NCBI GenBank assembly: GCA_001709035.1
Contig: LVKA01000011.1
Coordinates: 806,001 to 870,000 of the forward strand
Direction: 5' to 3'
DNA length: 64,000 bases
Source of the DNA: Candidatus Thiodiazotropha endoloripes
Lineage (GTDB): Bacteria; Pseudomonadota; Gammaproteobacteria; Chromatiales; Chromatiaceae
Under the pieces are notes generated by a model. It did not search any database, was not told where the DNA came from, and was given only the letters and a program-made list of their open reading frames with translations. Shown piece after piece: positions 1 to 9,195 of this stretch. Within the stretch, counting starts at the first letter, position 1. Every line of letters begins with the position of its first letter. A program made the translations under genes and the position numbers.

Positions 1-54
1 TGATCTGAAGCAGACCCGTTGATCACCAGGTAAATAGTATCTAACTGTGCACTA

Positions 55-1215
55 GTGTATCCTGGCTGCGATTCAATTTCCGTCTCACCTGTCTGCATTC
101 ATCGTTGTAGCGGCACAATTCACTACAGGTTGCTATCTCTCTTGTCTCTACTCAACCACTATCAGCAACAACTTCAGCTCAATGGCTATCAGCGGGATCC
201 TCATCAGGAGCAGATTCTAGCGGCCTTTGAACGCCTTGCTGAAGCACTGCAGCAGCCGAGAAAAGCGAAGGGTTGGTTGTGGAAGAAAAGTATCGAAACG
301 ATTCCCGGAGTCTATCTCTGGGGTGGTGTGGGTCGGGGTAAAACCTGGTTGATGGATATGTTTCATCATCAGTATCAGCAACTGGGTATTGAGCGACACC
401 ATTTTCACAGTTTCATGCGCTACATTCATCAACGACTGGCTGAGCACGGCGGAGAGAAGGAGCCGATGTTGCTGATAGCCGATGAGATGGCCAGCCGGAT
501 GCAGGTGCTCTGTCTGGATGAATTCAATGTCATCGATATCGGTGATGCGATGTTGATGCGGGTGTTGCTGGAGAGTTTGCAGAAAGTGGGCATCGTCTTG
601 GTCACCACGTCGAATCAGCCGCCAGACAGACTCTACTGGCAGGGATTGCAGAGAGAGCAGTTCCTGCCGGCAATCGATCTGCTGAACAGCAATAATGAAG
701 TGCTGGAGCTGGCCGGCAACAAAGACTACCGGCTACAACTGTTTGAGGCTTCTTCCGTCTATCACACCCCGCTGAGCGACGAGTCGATGGTTAATCTGAG
801 CAAGGAGTTCGATCGATTGGTCAGCGGTGGCGTCGAAGAGACGGGGCGTTTTGAAGTGCCGGGAAGAGCGGTGCGGTTCGTCAAACGGGGGAGTGGTGTC
901 ATCTGGTGTGACTTCAACGCCCTGTGCGGTCCACCCAGATGGCAGAACGACTATCTGGAACTGGCTCGCTGTCACCATACGGTATTTATCTCGGACATAC
1001 CCAAACTGGACGGTACCTGGGATGATCGAAGTCGTCGTTTTATCAATCTGATCGATGTCTTTTACGATAGAAAAGTCAAAGTGGTGATCAGTGCCGATGC
1101 GAAACCGGATCAGCTCTACAGCGGTGTCCGTCTGGCATTTGAATTCCAACGTACGGTGAGTCGCTTGAAAGAGATGCAATCAACCGCTTATCTGGAAGCG
1201 CCTCATAAAGGCTGA
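55..1215 (+). CDS. zapE: Cell division ATPase ZapE (AFG1-like family)
   Basis: P-loop ATPase of the AFG1/ZapE family, which binds FtsZ at the constricting division ring. Walker A GGVGRGKT lies at residues 90-97, followed by WLMDMF, and Walker B is VLCLDEF near residue 155; the C-terminal VKVVISADAKP and FEFQRTVSRLKEMQS blocks are also family features. Family members are about 375 aa. The first roughly 33 residues (Cys/Ser/Leu-rich) do not look like ZapE, so the ATG at 55 may be too far upstream; in-frame TTG codons at 130 and 142 just before NHYQQQLQLNGYQ are alternatives. No clear Shine-Dalgarno favours any of them. It stands alone, followed by about 300 bp without a gene. Identity is secure; the start is not. 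Confidence 0.93.
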   Translation: MYPGCDSISVSPVCIHRCSGTIHYRLLSLLSLLNHYQQQLQLNGYQRDPHQEQILAAFERLAEALQQPRKAKGWLWKKSIETIPGVYLWGGVGRGKTWLMDMFHHQYQQLGIERHHFHSFMRYIHQRLAEHGGEKEPMLLIADEMASRMQVLCLDEFNVIDIGDAMLMRVLLESLQKVGIVLVTTSNQPPDRLYWQGLQREQFLPAIDLLNSNNEVLELAGNKDYRLQLFEASSVYHTPLSDESMVNLSKEFDRLVSGGVEETGRFEVPGRAVRFVKRGSGVIWCDFNALCGPPRWQNDYLELARCHHTVFISDIPKLDGTWDDRSRRFINLIDVFYDRKVKVVISADAKPDQLYSGVRLAFEFQRTVSRLKEMQSTAYLEAPHKG

Positions 1216-1519
1216 GTGTCTTGCGGTATACAGATTCAATCGTGTATGTCAGTTAGCCCTAAGTGATATGCAATCAACTGATCGTAGCTGACATTTATGT
1301 GTGCACCCGTACCCGCAGAAAGCAAATGCAAGATTGCTATAACCATTGGCTGCATGAGCAACTATTTGTCATTGGCAATGTTCTGAACTATCCCATCACC
1401 ATCAGTACCTCGCTGGCGTGAATCATCTAGAAGTATGTTGAAATCTTAGATTTGCGAAAGTATTGAATTTAGATTGTTGCCTCTACAATATTTATTTCAC
1501 ATGTAGAAGGAGAAGGATC
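1216..1519. other. Intergenic region between zapE and the MBL-fold gene
   Basis: About 300 bp. I see no convincing ORF, RNA or hairpin terminator. A good ribosome binding site (AGGAGAAGG) lies at its right end and belongs to the downstream gene. Confidence 0.5.
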
Positions 1520-2440
1520 ATGTTGAAAGCCATTGTGCTTTTTTTTGTTGGTGTGATTTGCAGTACGTCACTTCATGCTGAACAGGTGTTGAGAACAGAA
1601 AAACTGACTCACAATGTCTATGCGCTGATTGGCCCACTGACAAATCGAAACCCTGAAAACCTGGGTAACAATGCCAACTTTGGTGTCATTGTCACGGATG
1701 ATGGCGTGGTGCTGGTCGATTCGGGTGCTACAGACAAGGGCGCACGGATGATACACGCAGCGATTCAAAATATTACCGATAAGCCTGTGAAATGGGTCAT
1801 TAACAGCGGTGGACAGGATCATCGCTGGATGGGCAATGGTTATTTCAAAGAACTGGGTGCGACTATCATTGCCAGTGAAAAAGCAGTCGCCGATCAAAAG
1901 GCCCGCAGGGATTCTCAACTGGACAGGCTTTGGAGTTTGGTCGGAGAAAAAGGCCTGGAGGGCACAAGTTATATTTTTGCCGATGAACTGTTTTCAAAGC
2001 AGAAAACACTAAAGGTTGGCAATACACGAATCGAAATCTATCATGCAGGACACGCCCATACGCCTGGTGACAGCTATATCTGGCTGCCCCAACACAGAAT
2101 CATGTTTAGTGGAGATATTGTTTATACAGACCGACTGTTAGGCGTTGGTTCAATGTCTGCACATAAAAGCTGGATCGCCGCTTTTGAAGCAATGGCTGCA
2201 AAACAACCTGAAGTGGTTGTTGGAGGACATGGTAATCCTGCCTCACTCTCAAAAGCCAAAGCAGACACCTATGATTATCTGGTGTTTCTGCGCGAAGCCG
2301 TATTGGAGTTCCTCGATCAAGGAAACAGTCTGGAAGATATAGGAAAGATTGATCAGTCCCGATTCAGTTACCTGGAAAATTTCGGATCACTGAAAGGCCG
2401 TAACGCCCAACGAGTGTATGAAGAGCTTGAGTGGGAGTAA
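1520..2440 (+). CDS. Secreted metallo-beta-lactamase-fold protein with incomplete metal motif
   Basis: A 306-aa MBL-fold protein. The start at 1520 is preceded by AGGAGAAGG and gives a clear Sec signal peptide (about residues 1-20, ending SLHA-EQ), so it acts in the periplasm. Fold landmarks: VTDDGVVLVDSGA, then INSGGQDHRWMGN where HxHxDH is expected, then HAHTPGD, FSGDIVYTD and VVGGHGNP. The first two histidines of HxHxDH are replaced (GGQ), while the Asp-His of that motif and the later His, Asp and His ligands remain, so only one metal site may be intact. The layout resembles periplasmic SoxH/quinoprotein-relay-like MBL proteins; the substrate is unknown. Convergent with the next gene, 17 bp away. 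Confidence 0.85.
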   Translation: MLKAIVLFFVGVICSTSLHAEQVLRTEKLTHNVYALIGPLTNRNPENLGNNANFGVIVTDDGVVLVDSGATDKGARMIHAAIQNITDKPVKWVINSGGQDHRWMGNGYFKELGATIIASEKAVADQKARRDSQLDRLWSLVGEKGLEGTSYIFADELFSKQKTLKVGNTRIEIYHAGHAHTPGDSYIWLPQHRIMFSGDIVYTDRLLGVGSMSAHKSWIAAFEAMAAKQPEVVVGGHGNPASLSKAKADTYDYLVFLREAVLEFLDQGNSLEDIGKIDQSRFSYLENFGSLKGRNAQRVYEELEWE

Positions 2441-2457
2441 GCGACGAGGATAGTCAA

Positions 2458-3072
2458 CTATCGGATGTTGCGGGACTCACACATCTTCATACCCATGGTC
2501 ACCATTGATTGCACGGGAAAGTTGGCCATGCACTGCCACTCCATGGTGGTACCATCCATCACCAGTTGCGGTGCCAGCACGACTCGCTTCCCTGTCCCGA
2601 AGTGCTCATTTAAAGAAGCGACGATAGCACCCTGATTACCGAATAACACCTCTTTGATATCCGCACTCTTGAGGTTTTCCTGGTTCAAGCCTAGATCCTG
2701 GGGCTTTTCCGGCCACTGCCCATTCATCAGATAGAATTGCTGCATCTGCATTTTGATCGGTGTCAGCAGCGCAATCACATTGCTGAGTCTGCTTTGAAAC
2801 ATCATCTTGCCTGCAATCGCCGGCTCATTTCCTTCAGGAATGTATTCACCTTCCCCCATCAGATTGGGTCCCAGCTGGGAGCGATGTTCCGGTGGTGTGA
2901 AGACGTTAACCGTCTCCTGGCTGATATTCGAGTCGCAGGCGACCTGCTGATAGACAAGTTCACCCTCAGCGTTGGTGCATTTGTAGAATTTCTTAGCCAG
3001 TACAGGGCTGCCAGACAGCAGCAGGACGAGGCTCAGAACAACAATCTTAAACTGTAGGATTGGGTGGCTCAT
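2458..3072 (-). CDS. Secreted DUF4124 protein with pilin-like C-terminal domain
   Basis: A 204-aa protein. Residues 1-26 form a signal peptide (hydrophobic core VVLSLVLLLSG, cleavage near VLA-KK). Residues about 27-55 match DUF4124 (KKFYKCTNAEGELVYQQVAC). The second half resembles the globular part of type IV pilins: an amphipathic helix (IKMQMQQFYLMNGQWP), then the substrate-like VVLAPQL and MEWQCM with a second Cys near the C-terminus, as in the pilin disulfide loop. It lacks the prepilin leader and N-terminal pilin helix, so it should be a soluble periplasmic protein rather than a pilus subunit. Function unknown. Confidence 0.8.
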   Translation of the reverse strand: MSHPILQFKIVVLSLVLLLSGSPVLAKKFYKCTNAEGELVYQQVACDSNISQETVNVFTPPEHRSQLGPNLMGEGEYIPEGNEPAIAGKMMFQSRLSNVIALLTPIKMQMQQFYLMNGQWPEKPQDLGLNQENLKSADIKEVLFGNQGAIVASLNEHFGTGKRVVLAPQLVMDGTTMEWQCMANFPVQSMVTMGMKMCESRNIR

Positions 3073-3191
3073 AATTCATCATTGCCGATTTGGACCATCA
3101 CTATCCTAGCAAGAATCATCGGAAATAGGCATCTGGAGTTCTACAAATGGAGTGATGGGAAAAGTAACGGTTAGTGTTAACAGGCCCTAGG

Positions 3192-3929
3192 TCAACCGTC
3201 ATTGAAGTCGCCCCAGAGAGTTTGCACAGCGGCGATGGCGGCCAGTGGGGCGGTCTCCGTTCTCAGTACCCTAGGACCCAGGCGTACGCCGGTGAACCCC
3301 TTTTGTTTTGCCAGTTCACGCTCATCCGGGGTCAACCCCCCCTCCGGACCTACCAGGATCGATACTGAGCTTGTTGGTTGGGCAATCTGCACCAGGTTCT
3401 GTTGTCCCTCTAGATCGAGTAACAGTCCGAGCTCCGGGTTCGGCTGGGATAGGGCCGTCGTTATCTGCAACGGTTCATCCAGCTGTGGCAGTCGGCAGCG
3501 GTCTGACTGTTCACAGGCACTGACCATCACCCGCTGCCAATGTGTCATCCGGTTGCGACGCTTCTTTTCATCAAGCTTGACCACGCAGCGATTGGTCAAC
3601 AGTGGGGTGATTTGAGTCACCCCCAGTTCGGTGGCCTTCTGGATTGCCAGATCCATGCGCTCACCACGGGAGATACCGATCAGCAGATGGATGCTGAGTG
3701 CCGCTTCCGCTTCCCGGCGAAGCTGTTCTGCCAGCTGGGCTTTGACCTCCTGCTTGCTGACTTGCGCCAGGTTGGCCGCATACTCATTGCCGCTGTTGTC
3801 AAACAGGATGATCGGATTACCCGGACGCAGCCTCAACACCTGTCGCAGGTGGTGGGCCGGCGCCTCTTCAAGGCTGATCAGAGCGCCCGGTTTCAGCGGT
3901 TGGCTGGTGTAGCAGCGTGGAACTCTCAT
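3192..3929 (-). CDS. rsmE: 16S rRNA (uracil(1498)-N(3))-methyltransferase RsmE
   Basis: SPOUT-class enzyme that methylates N3 of U1498 in 16S rRNA with S-adenosylmethionine. Length (245 aa) is typical. The N-terminal PUA-like part contains AHHLRQVLRLRPGNPI; the trefoil-knot SAM site is visible as ILVGPEGGLTPDE and LGPRVLRTETAPLAAIAAVQ near the C-terminus. It lies 36 bp downstream of rnfE on the same strand and may be read through from the rnf operon, although the functions are unrelated. Confidence 0.95.
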   Translation of the reverse strand: MRVPRCYTSQPLKPGALISLEEAPAHHLRQVLRLRPGNPIILFDNSGNEYAANLAQVSKQEVKAQLAEQLRREAEAALSIHLLIGISRGERMDLAIQKATELGVTQITPLLTNRCVVKLDEKKRRNRMTHWQRVMVSACEQSDRCRLPQLDEPLQITTALSQPNPELGLLLDLEGQQNLVQIAQPTSSVSILVGPEGGLTPDERELAKQKGFTGVRLGPRVLRTETAPLAAIAAVQTLWGDFNDG

Positions 3930-3965
3930 GACTGGCTGACAACTCCCGGTGTGGGTCGGGGCTGA

Positions 3966-4658
3966 TTATCCGGTTACCCCGGTCGCTTCTTCAACGTAAC
4001 CGCTGCTGGCAGCCTGGCGTTGGGCAAGACGTTTATCGATCAGGTTCTTTACCATGATCAACAGGCCGAGGCCGATGAATGCACCCGGTGGCAGAATGGC
4101 GATCAGCATGCCGGGAAAATCCTCGATCCTCAAAGTCATGCCTTTGGCTGCTTCCCCGAACATGAGATGGGCCTGATCGAACAGAGTGCCCTGGCCAAGC
4201 AATTCGCGGAAGCCACCGAGTACGATCAGCACCAGGGTAAAACCGATGCCGACACTCAGGCCGTCGACCAGGGACCGCCAAAGATTGTTCTTCGAGGCGA
4301 ACGCCTCGGCTCGACCGATGATGGTGCAGTTGGTGACAATCAGTGGAATGAAGATGCCGAGTATTTTGTGCAGTTCATGAAAGTAGGCATTCATCCCCAG
4401 TTCGATGGCGGTGACGAAGGAGGCGATCACCATCACAAACACCGGCAGGCGAACCTCCGGACGAACAAAGTTACGGATCAGTGAGACGGTACTGTTGGAA
4501 GCGACCAATACGGCGGTGGTCGCCAATCCGAGGCCCAGGCCGTTAATCGCGGTATTGCTTACTGCAAGCAGTGGGCAGAGTCCAAGCAGCGCCACCAGGG
4601 CCTGATTGTTGTGCCAGAGACCATCCATGATGAGTGTGCGTGTGCTGTTGTCTGACAT
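3966..4658 (-). CDS. rnfE: Ion-translocating oxidoreductase subunit RnfE
   Basis: Integral membrane subunit of the Rnf complex (ferredoxin:NAD+ oxidoreductase that moves Na+ or H+ across the inner membrane). About 230 aa with six hydrophobic segments; the [18 protein letters not shown] start and the [18 protein letters not shown] loop are typical. The start is placed at MSDNSTRTL (4658) to match RnfE homologues; an upstream in-frame ATG at 4715 would run into the end of rnfG. Last rnf gene of the operon, 13 bp after rnfG. Confidence 0.96.
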   Translation of the reverse strand: MSDNSTRTLIMDGLWHNNQALVALLGLCPLLAVSNTAINGLGLGLATTAVLVASNSTVSLIRNFVRPEVRLPVFVMVIASFVTAIELGMNAYFHELHKILGIFIPLIVTNCTIIGRAEAFASKNNLWRSLVDGLSVGIGFTLVLIVLGGFRELLGQGTLFDQAHLMFGEAAKGMTLRIEDFPGMLIAILPPGAFIGLGLLIMVKNLIDKRLAQRQAASSGYVEEATGVTG

Positions 4659-4671
4659 ACTGTTGTCCCGA

Positions 4672-5310
4672 TTACCCGGCTCCGGGTGCGGAGGCTTGCC
4701 GATCATACAAGGCATCCTTGTTGTCCCGCACGTAGAGTAGTGTGTTTTTCACCGAATGGACGATGGTTCTGGGCGTTATGGTGGCTCCGGTAAACTGGTC
4801 GAAATAGCCGCCGTCCCGTTTTACACCCCACTTCTCCAGAGGTGGATCGCCCAGGGATTTGTCATTGAAACTGTAGACCCAATCCGACCGGTTCTCTTCG
4901 ACCTTGTCTCCCAGTCCGGGAGTCTCTTTGTGGCTGATGATCCGCACCCCGCCCAGGGTGCCGTCATAACGGACCGCCACCAGCAGTTTGATCGGGCCGC
5001 TGTAGCCGTTGGGTACCACGGAAGTGAGTACTGTCGCCACCGGCTGCTCCAGTTTTCGACCACGATAGACCGTGGTCTGTTCACTGCCCAGCAGGTCGGG
5101 AGCCTGGATCTGGATGGTATCGGTCACCATGTCGTTGTCCACACTCTCGGCAGGCACCAGGGCATTCAGGGATTGTAACAGCGCCTGTCGCTCATTCTCC
5201 GCGATACGGTCTTTGGTCGCCACATGGGTAAAGGAGACCAGGGAGGTACCGGCCACGGCAAAGGTACCGAGGATCACAGCGGCAATGAGAATCGAGATGC
5301 GGCTGTTCAT
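4672..5310 (-). CDS. rnfG: Ion-translocating oxidoreductase subunit RnfG
   Basis: Periplasm-facing flavoprotein subunit of Rnf (212 aa). One N-terminal membrane anchor ([20 protein letters not shown]), then an FMN-binding domain with [20 protein letters not shown] and the flavinylation motif [10 protein letters not shown] near residue 180, whose Thr is expected to carry covalent FMN attached by ApbE. No apbE is in the window. The ATG overlaps the rnfD stop in an ATGA junction, which fixes the start at 5310. Confidence 0.96.
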   Translation of the reverse strand: MNSRISILIAAVILGTFAVAGTSLVSFTHVATKDRIAENERQALLQSLNALVPAESVDNDMVTDTIQIQAPDLLGSEQTTVYRGRKLEQPVATVLTSVVPNGYSGPIKLLVAVRYDGTLGGVRIISHKETPGLGDKVEENRSDWVYSFNDKSLGDPPLEKWGVKRDGGYFDQFTGATITPRTIVHSVKNTLLYVRDNKDALYDRQASAPGAG

Positions 5311-6347
5311 GATTTCATCTCGCCGTGACCATAGGTGCGTGGTCGGGTGTAGTAGTCGATCGTCGGCGCCGCCATGTTCATCAGCAGTACGGCAAAGGCC
5401 ACCGCATCCGGATAACCACCCCAGGTGCGGATCACATAGACCAGGATGCCGATGGTTGCACCGTAGATCAGTTGCCCGGTTCGGGTAGTGCAGGCGGTGA
5501 CCGGGTCGGTGGCGATGAAAAAGGCGCCGAGTATCGCCCCACCGCTGAATACATGAAACAGGGGAAAGGGGAAGCTCTCTGAATCGAACAGCCAGAACAG
5601 GGTGGCCATGCCCACCAGACCGGTGAGAAAGGCCAGCGGAATCTGCCAGGTGATGGTCCGTTTGTAGACCATCCAGATACCGCCCATCAGAAACCAGTTG
5701 CCGACCCACTCCCAGCCGAACCCACCGAAATCACCCCATAAGGGATTGGTGCGTATCTCACTGATCATCATATTGAGATCGAGATTGGTACGCATCACAT
5801 CCAGTGGCGTCGCCATGGTGATCGCATCCAGGGTGTAGTCGTCAGGCAGCGCTCCGGTGAATTTGAAGAGGACCATCTCGCGCAGGCTGATGTGGTGTTC
5901 GGCGAGTACGGCAGGCGGCAGCCAGGCGGTCATTTCCACCGGGTAGGAGATCAGCAGTAGGACGTAGGCTGCCATGGCCGGGTTGAAGGGATTGTATCCC
6001 AGTCCGCCATACATCTGTTTGACCATGATGATGCCAAAGGCCATACCCAATACCACCATCCACCAGGGCAGCAGGGGTGGGATGGCCACGGCAAACAGCA
6101 TCGCGGTGACCACTGCGCTGAGATCCATCAGCACAGGTGTTACTGGTCGTTTGCGTAACTTGATCACCAGCGCTTCAAAAGCAATCGCAGAGCCAATTGC
6201 CAGCAGCAGGTTCACCAGAACGCCATAGCCGAAATAGAAAATCAGCGCCAGTGTGCCCGGGATCAGTGCCAGCACCACCTGGAGCATGACTTTGTCGACC
6301 CGGTTGGGACGCCCGGTATGGGGTGAACTGTGGGTAGGAAATTCCAT
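5307..6347 (-). CDS. rnfD: Ion-translocating oxidoreductase subunit RnfD
   Basis: Integral membrane flavoprotein subunit of the Rnf complex (346 aa), with about ten hydrophobic segments. Family blocks include VMLQVVLALIPGTLAL near residue 20, GGLGYNPFNPAM, the flavin-attachment region DAITMATPLD and the ATDPVTACTTRTGQLIYG segment. It joins rnfC upstream and rnfG downstream through ATGA overlaps, so translation of the three is probably coupled. Confidence 0.97.
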   Translation of the reverse strand: MEFPTHSSPHTGRPNRVDKVMLQVVLALIPGTLALIFYFGYGVLVNLLLAIGSAIAFEALVIKLRKRPVTPVLMDLSAVVTAMLFAVAIPPLLPWWMVVLGMAFGIIMVKQMYGGLGYNPFNPAMAAYVLLLISYPVEMTAWLPPAVLAEHHISLREMVLFKFTGALPDDYTLDAITMATPLDVMRTNLDLNMMISEIRTNPLWGDFGGFGWEWVGNWFLMGGIWMVYKRTITWQIPLAFLTGLVGMATLFWLFDSESFPFPLFHVFSGGAILGAFFIATDPVTACTTRTGQLIYGATIGILVYVIRTWGGYPDAVAFAVLLMNMAAPTIDYYTRPRTYGHGEMKS

Positions 6348-8038
6348 CAGGCTGAGGGCTCCGAATGATTCTCACGCACTTTGGTAGCTGTTTTCCGGCG
6401 CTCATCGACCGCTTCGATTTGAGCCTGTTGGGCGGGGGTCAGATTCTCCGTGTTTTTGGGGGACTGACTCAGTTTCGCCTTCTTTTCAGCGGCCCGTTTC
6501 ATCGCTGCCTGTATGGCAGCCTGTTTGGACTCTTTGTCATCCTTTTTAGGCGCAGCTTTTTTCCCGGCAGGCTTTGCATTCAGATTCTCTTTTTTCTTGC
6601 GCAACCTGGCCTTGCGCTCGGCTTCCAGTCGTTCCAGACGGGCGACACGGAAATCGTGACGCTGTTTGGCCCGTTCCGACTCCCGGCGATCCTGCTCCAG
6701 CGCCCAGCTCTCCGCCTTGGCGTAGCGGAAGTAGTGGACCAGCGGGATGTGAGACGGGCAGACATGGGAACAGCAGCCGCACTCGATGCAGTCGAACAGA
6801 TTGTAGTCCTGCACCTTCTCCAGGTCCTTGGCGCGACTGTGCCAGTACATCTGTTGCGGCAACAGGTGGGCCGGGCAGACATCGGCGCATCGGCCGCAGC
6901 GGATACAGGCCTGGGCCGGTTCCGGTCTTGGCGCCTCTTCCGCTGTGGGGCAGAGAATGCAGTTTGAGCCTTTGGTGATCGGTACCCGGTCTGTGGAGAG
7001 GTCGAAGCCCATCATCGGACCCCCCAGGATCAACTGCTGCGGATTGTTCTGATAACCGCCGGCCTGTTCGATCAGGTCACTTGCCAGCATGCCGATGGGC
7101 ACCTCATAGTTACCCGGATTTTTGATCCCCTCACCGGTGACGGTAACCAGACGTGATACCAGTGGACGCCCTTGCAGCACCGCATCGGCAATCGCTGCGG
7201 TGGTGGCCACGTTGTGGCAGATGGTGCCGATCTGCGCCGGCAGCCCCGAGGTGGGGACCTCCTGGCCGGTCAGAATATGGATCAGCTGCTTCTCTCCACC
7301 GCTTGGGTAGATGGTTGGGATACGCACGACCTCGATGTTCTCTTCCTGACGCAGCTCTTCAAACATCGCCAGAATCGCTTCCGGCTTATTGTCTTCGATG
7401 GCGATCAGGCAGACCTCGCTCTGCAGCAGATGCTGCAGTATGCGGGCTCCATCCATCACCTTCGCGGCCTGGTCTCTCATCAGACGGTCGTCACAGGTGA
7501 TATAGGGTTCGCATTCGGCGCCATTGATGATCAGGGTTTTGATCGGTTTGCCCGGATTGAGTTTGATGGCGGAAGGAAAGGTCGCGCCACCCATGCCCAC
7601 GATGCCGGACGCTCGGATGCGTTGTCTGAGAGTGTCTGCCGATGTCTGTCGATAGTCGCTGATGGGGGGAGGCAGATCGGCCCAGCGATCCTCGCCGTCC
7701 GGTTCGATCATGATGCAGTGGCCGTTGAGTCCGGACGGGTGGGGTATGGCGTGCGCCACAATCTCGATCACGGTTCCCGAGGTGGGGGCGTGCAGCGGTG
7801 CGGTTACCGGTGCCGATGAGTCGGCGATCAGCTCACCTTTCAGCACCTGATCGCCAGGCTTGACGCAGGCCTGGGCCGTCACGCCGATGTGTTGCTGCAG
7901 AGGAACCACCAGCCGTTTCGGTAGCTCGATCGATTGCAGTGGGGATTGCAGGGAGAGCTCTTTGTGGTCGGGCAAGTGGAGACCGCCATGGAAATTCCAT
8001 AACTCCCGGGTCTTACCTTTCTTCGACTCTACATACAT
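6347..8038 (-). CDS. rnfC: Ion-translocating oxidoreductase subunit RnfC
   Basis: Peripheral cytoplasmic subunit of Rnf that binds NAD(H), FMN and two [4Fe-4S] clusters (563 aa). The NFHGGLHLPDHKELS start is canonical. Nucleotide- and FMN-binding blocks include GIVGMGGATFPSAIKL, NGAECEPYITCDDRLM and YPSGGEKQLI. Two ferredoxin CxxCxxCxxxCP motifs occur at about residues 370-425 (CIRCGRCADVCP and CIECGCCSHVCP). The last about 115 residues are Lys/Ala/Glu-rich and low complexity, a tail that varies among RnfC proteins. The stop overlaps the rnfD start. Confidence 0.97.
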   Translation of the reverse strand: MYVESKKGKTRELWNFHGGLHLPDHKELSLQSPLQSIELPKRLVVPLQQHIGVTAQACVKPGDQVLKGELIADSSAPVTAPLHAPTSGTVIEIVAHAIPHPSGLNGHCIMIEPDGEDRWADLPPPISDYRQTSADTLRQRIRASGIVGMGGATFPSAIKLNPGKPIKTLIINGAECEPYITCDDRLMRDQAAKVMDGARILQHLLQSEVCLIAIEDNKPEAILAMFEELRQEENIEVVRIPTIYPSGGEKQLIHILTGQEVPTSGLPAQIGTICHNVATTAAIADAVLQGRPLVSRLVTVTGEGIKNPGNYEVPIGMLASDLIEQAGGYQNNPQQLILGGPMMGFDLSTDRVPITKGSNCILCPTAEEAPRPEPAQACIRCGRCADVCPAHLLPQQMYWHSRAKDLEKVQDYNLFDCIECGCCSHVCPSHIPLVHYFRYAKAESWALEQDRRESERAKQRHDFRVARLERLEAERKARLRKKKENLNAKPAGKKAAPKKDDKESKQAAIQAAMKRAAEKKAKLSQSPKNTENLTPAQQAQIEAVDERRKTATKVRENHSEPSA

Positions 8039-8040
8039 GA

Positions 8041-8601
8041 TTAATGTTGCTCTGCTATCTCTTCAGTGCCACTCTGGGGGAAGGGCCAGCGCCAGTTATC
8101 CGCCTTCTGCGGAATCGGCTCCATGATGATGCAATCCACCGGGCAGGGGGGCAGGCAGCGCTCGCAACCGGTGCATTCCGCTTCGATCACCACATGCATC
8201 TGCTTTGCTGCGCCGATGATCGCATCCACCGGGCAGGCCTGCAGGCAGAGGGTGCAACCGATGCACTCCTGCTCTTTTATGATGGCAATCGCTTTCGGCT
8301 TCTCCTCGAGCGTTTCCGCTTCCAGTGCTATCGGGTCCCGTCCCAGCAGATCGGCCAGGGCGATCATCGTACCTTCACCGCCCGGGGGGCATAGGTTGAT
8401 CTCCGCCTCACCGTTGGCGATCGCTTCGGCGTAGGGGCGGCAGCCGGCAAATCCACATTGACCACACTGGGTCTGGGGCAGGACTTTTTCGATCTGGTCA
8501 GTGATCGGATCCCCCTCCACATGGAAGCGGATATTGGCATACCCCAACAGCAGTCCAAACAGGGTGGCCAGGCCGGTGATGGTGAGGATCGCAATCAACA
8601 T
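8041..8601 (-). CDS. rnfB: Ion-translocating oxidoreductase subunit RnfB
   Basis: Membrane-anchored iron-sulfur subunit of Rnf that takes electrons from ferredoxin (186 aa). N-terminal anchor at about residues 1-22, then the four-Cys domain ([16 protein letters not shown] with NLCPPGG), then two [4Fe-4S] ferredoxin motifs ([12 protein letters not shown] and [12 protein letters not shown]). It ends 2 bp before the rnfC start and begins 12 bp after rnfA. Length and cluster set match the short gammaproteobacterial form. Confidence 0.96.
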   Translation of the reverse strand: MLIAILTITGLATLFGLLLGYANIRFHVEGDPITDQIEKVLPQTQCGQCGFAGCRPYAEAIANGEAEINLCPPGGEGTMIALADLLGRDPIALEAETLEEKPKAIAIIKEQECIGCTLCLQACPVDAIIGAAKQMHVVIEAECTGCERCLPPCPVDCIIMEPIPQKADNWRWPFPQSGTEEIAEQH

Positions 8602-8613
8602 CGGGGCATCGTC

Positions 8614-9195
8614 CTACACAGAAACCAGGCCGGCAAAACCCATGAAAGCCAGGGACATCAGCCCCGCCGTAATCATGGCGATGGCATTGCCCTGCAGCGG
8701 CTCCGGAACATCGGCTACGGTGACCCGTTCACGAATTCCGGCAAACAGCACCAGCACCAGTGAGAAACCGGCGGCGGCGCCAAACCCGTAGAGGGCGGAC
8801 TCGATAAAGCCATGCTGCTCCTGGGTATTCAGCAGGGCGACCCCGAGTACCGCACAGTTGGTGGTGATCAGGGGCAGAAAGATGCCCAGCACCTGGTAGA
8901 GCATGGGGCTGGTTTTGTGCATCACCATTTCGGTGAACTGCACCACTACCGCAATCACCAGGATGAAGGCGATGGTACGCAGGAACTCCAGATCGAGCGG
9001 TATCAGCAGATATTCATTGATCAGGTATGAGCAGATGGCGGACAGGGTAAGCACAAAGGTGGTGGCCAGACCCATGCCGGTGGCGGTCTCCAGTTTCCTT
9101 GAGACTCCCATAAAGGGGCACAGGCCGAGAAACTTCACCAAAACGAAGTTATTCACCAGCACGGTGCTAATCAGAATCAGGGCATACTCTTGCAT
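8614..9195 (-). CDS. rnfA: Ion-translocating oxidoreductase subunit RnfA
   Basis: First gene of the rnf operon; a six-helix inner-membrane protein (193 aa) related to RnfE and thought to be part of the ion path. Highly conserved blocks: [38 protein letters not shown] and [18 protein letters not shown]. The start is placed at [10 protein letters not shown] (9195), which matches homologues; a further in-frame start six codons upstream is less likely. No strong Shine-Dalgarno is visible. Confidence 0.96.
   Translation of the reverse strand: MQEYALILISTVLVNNFVLVKFLGLCPFMGVSRKLETATGMGLATTFVLTLSAICSYLINEYLLIPLDLEFLRTIAFILVIAVVVQFTEMVMHKTSPMLYQVLGIFLPLITTNCAVLGVALLNTQEQHGFIESALYGFGAAAGFSLVLVLFAGIRERVTVADVPEPLQGNAIAMITAGLMSLAFMGFAGLVSV

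Noticed and set aside
733-1179. 148-aa ORF antisense to zapE
   Set aside because: Shadow frame of a well-identified gene; no ribosome binding site and no recognisable domain.
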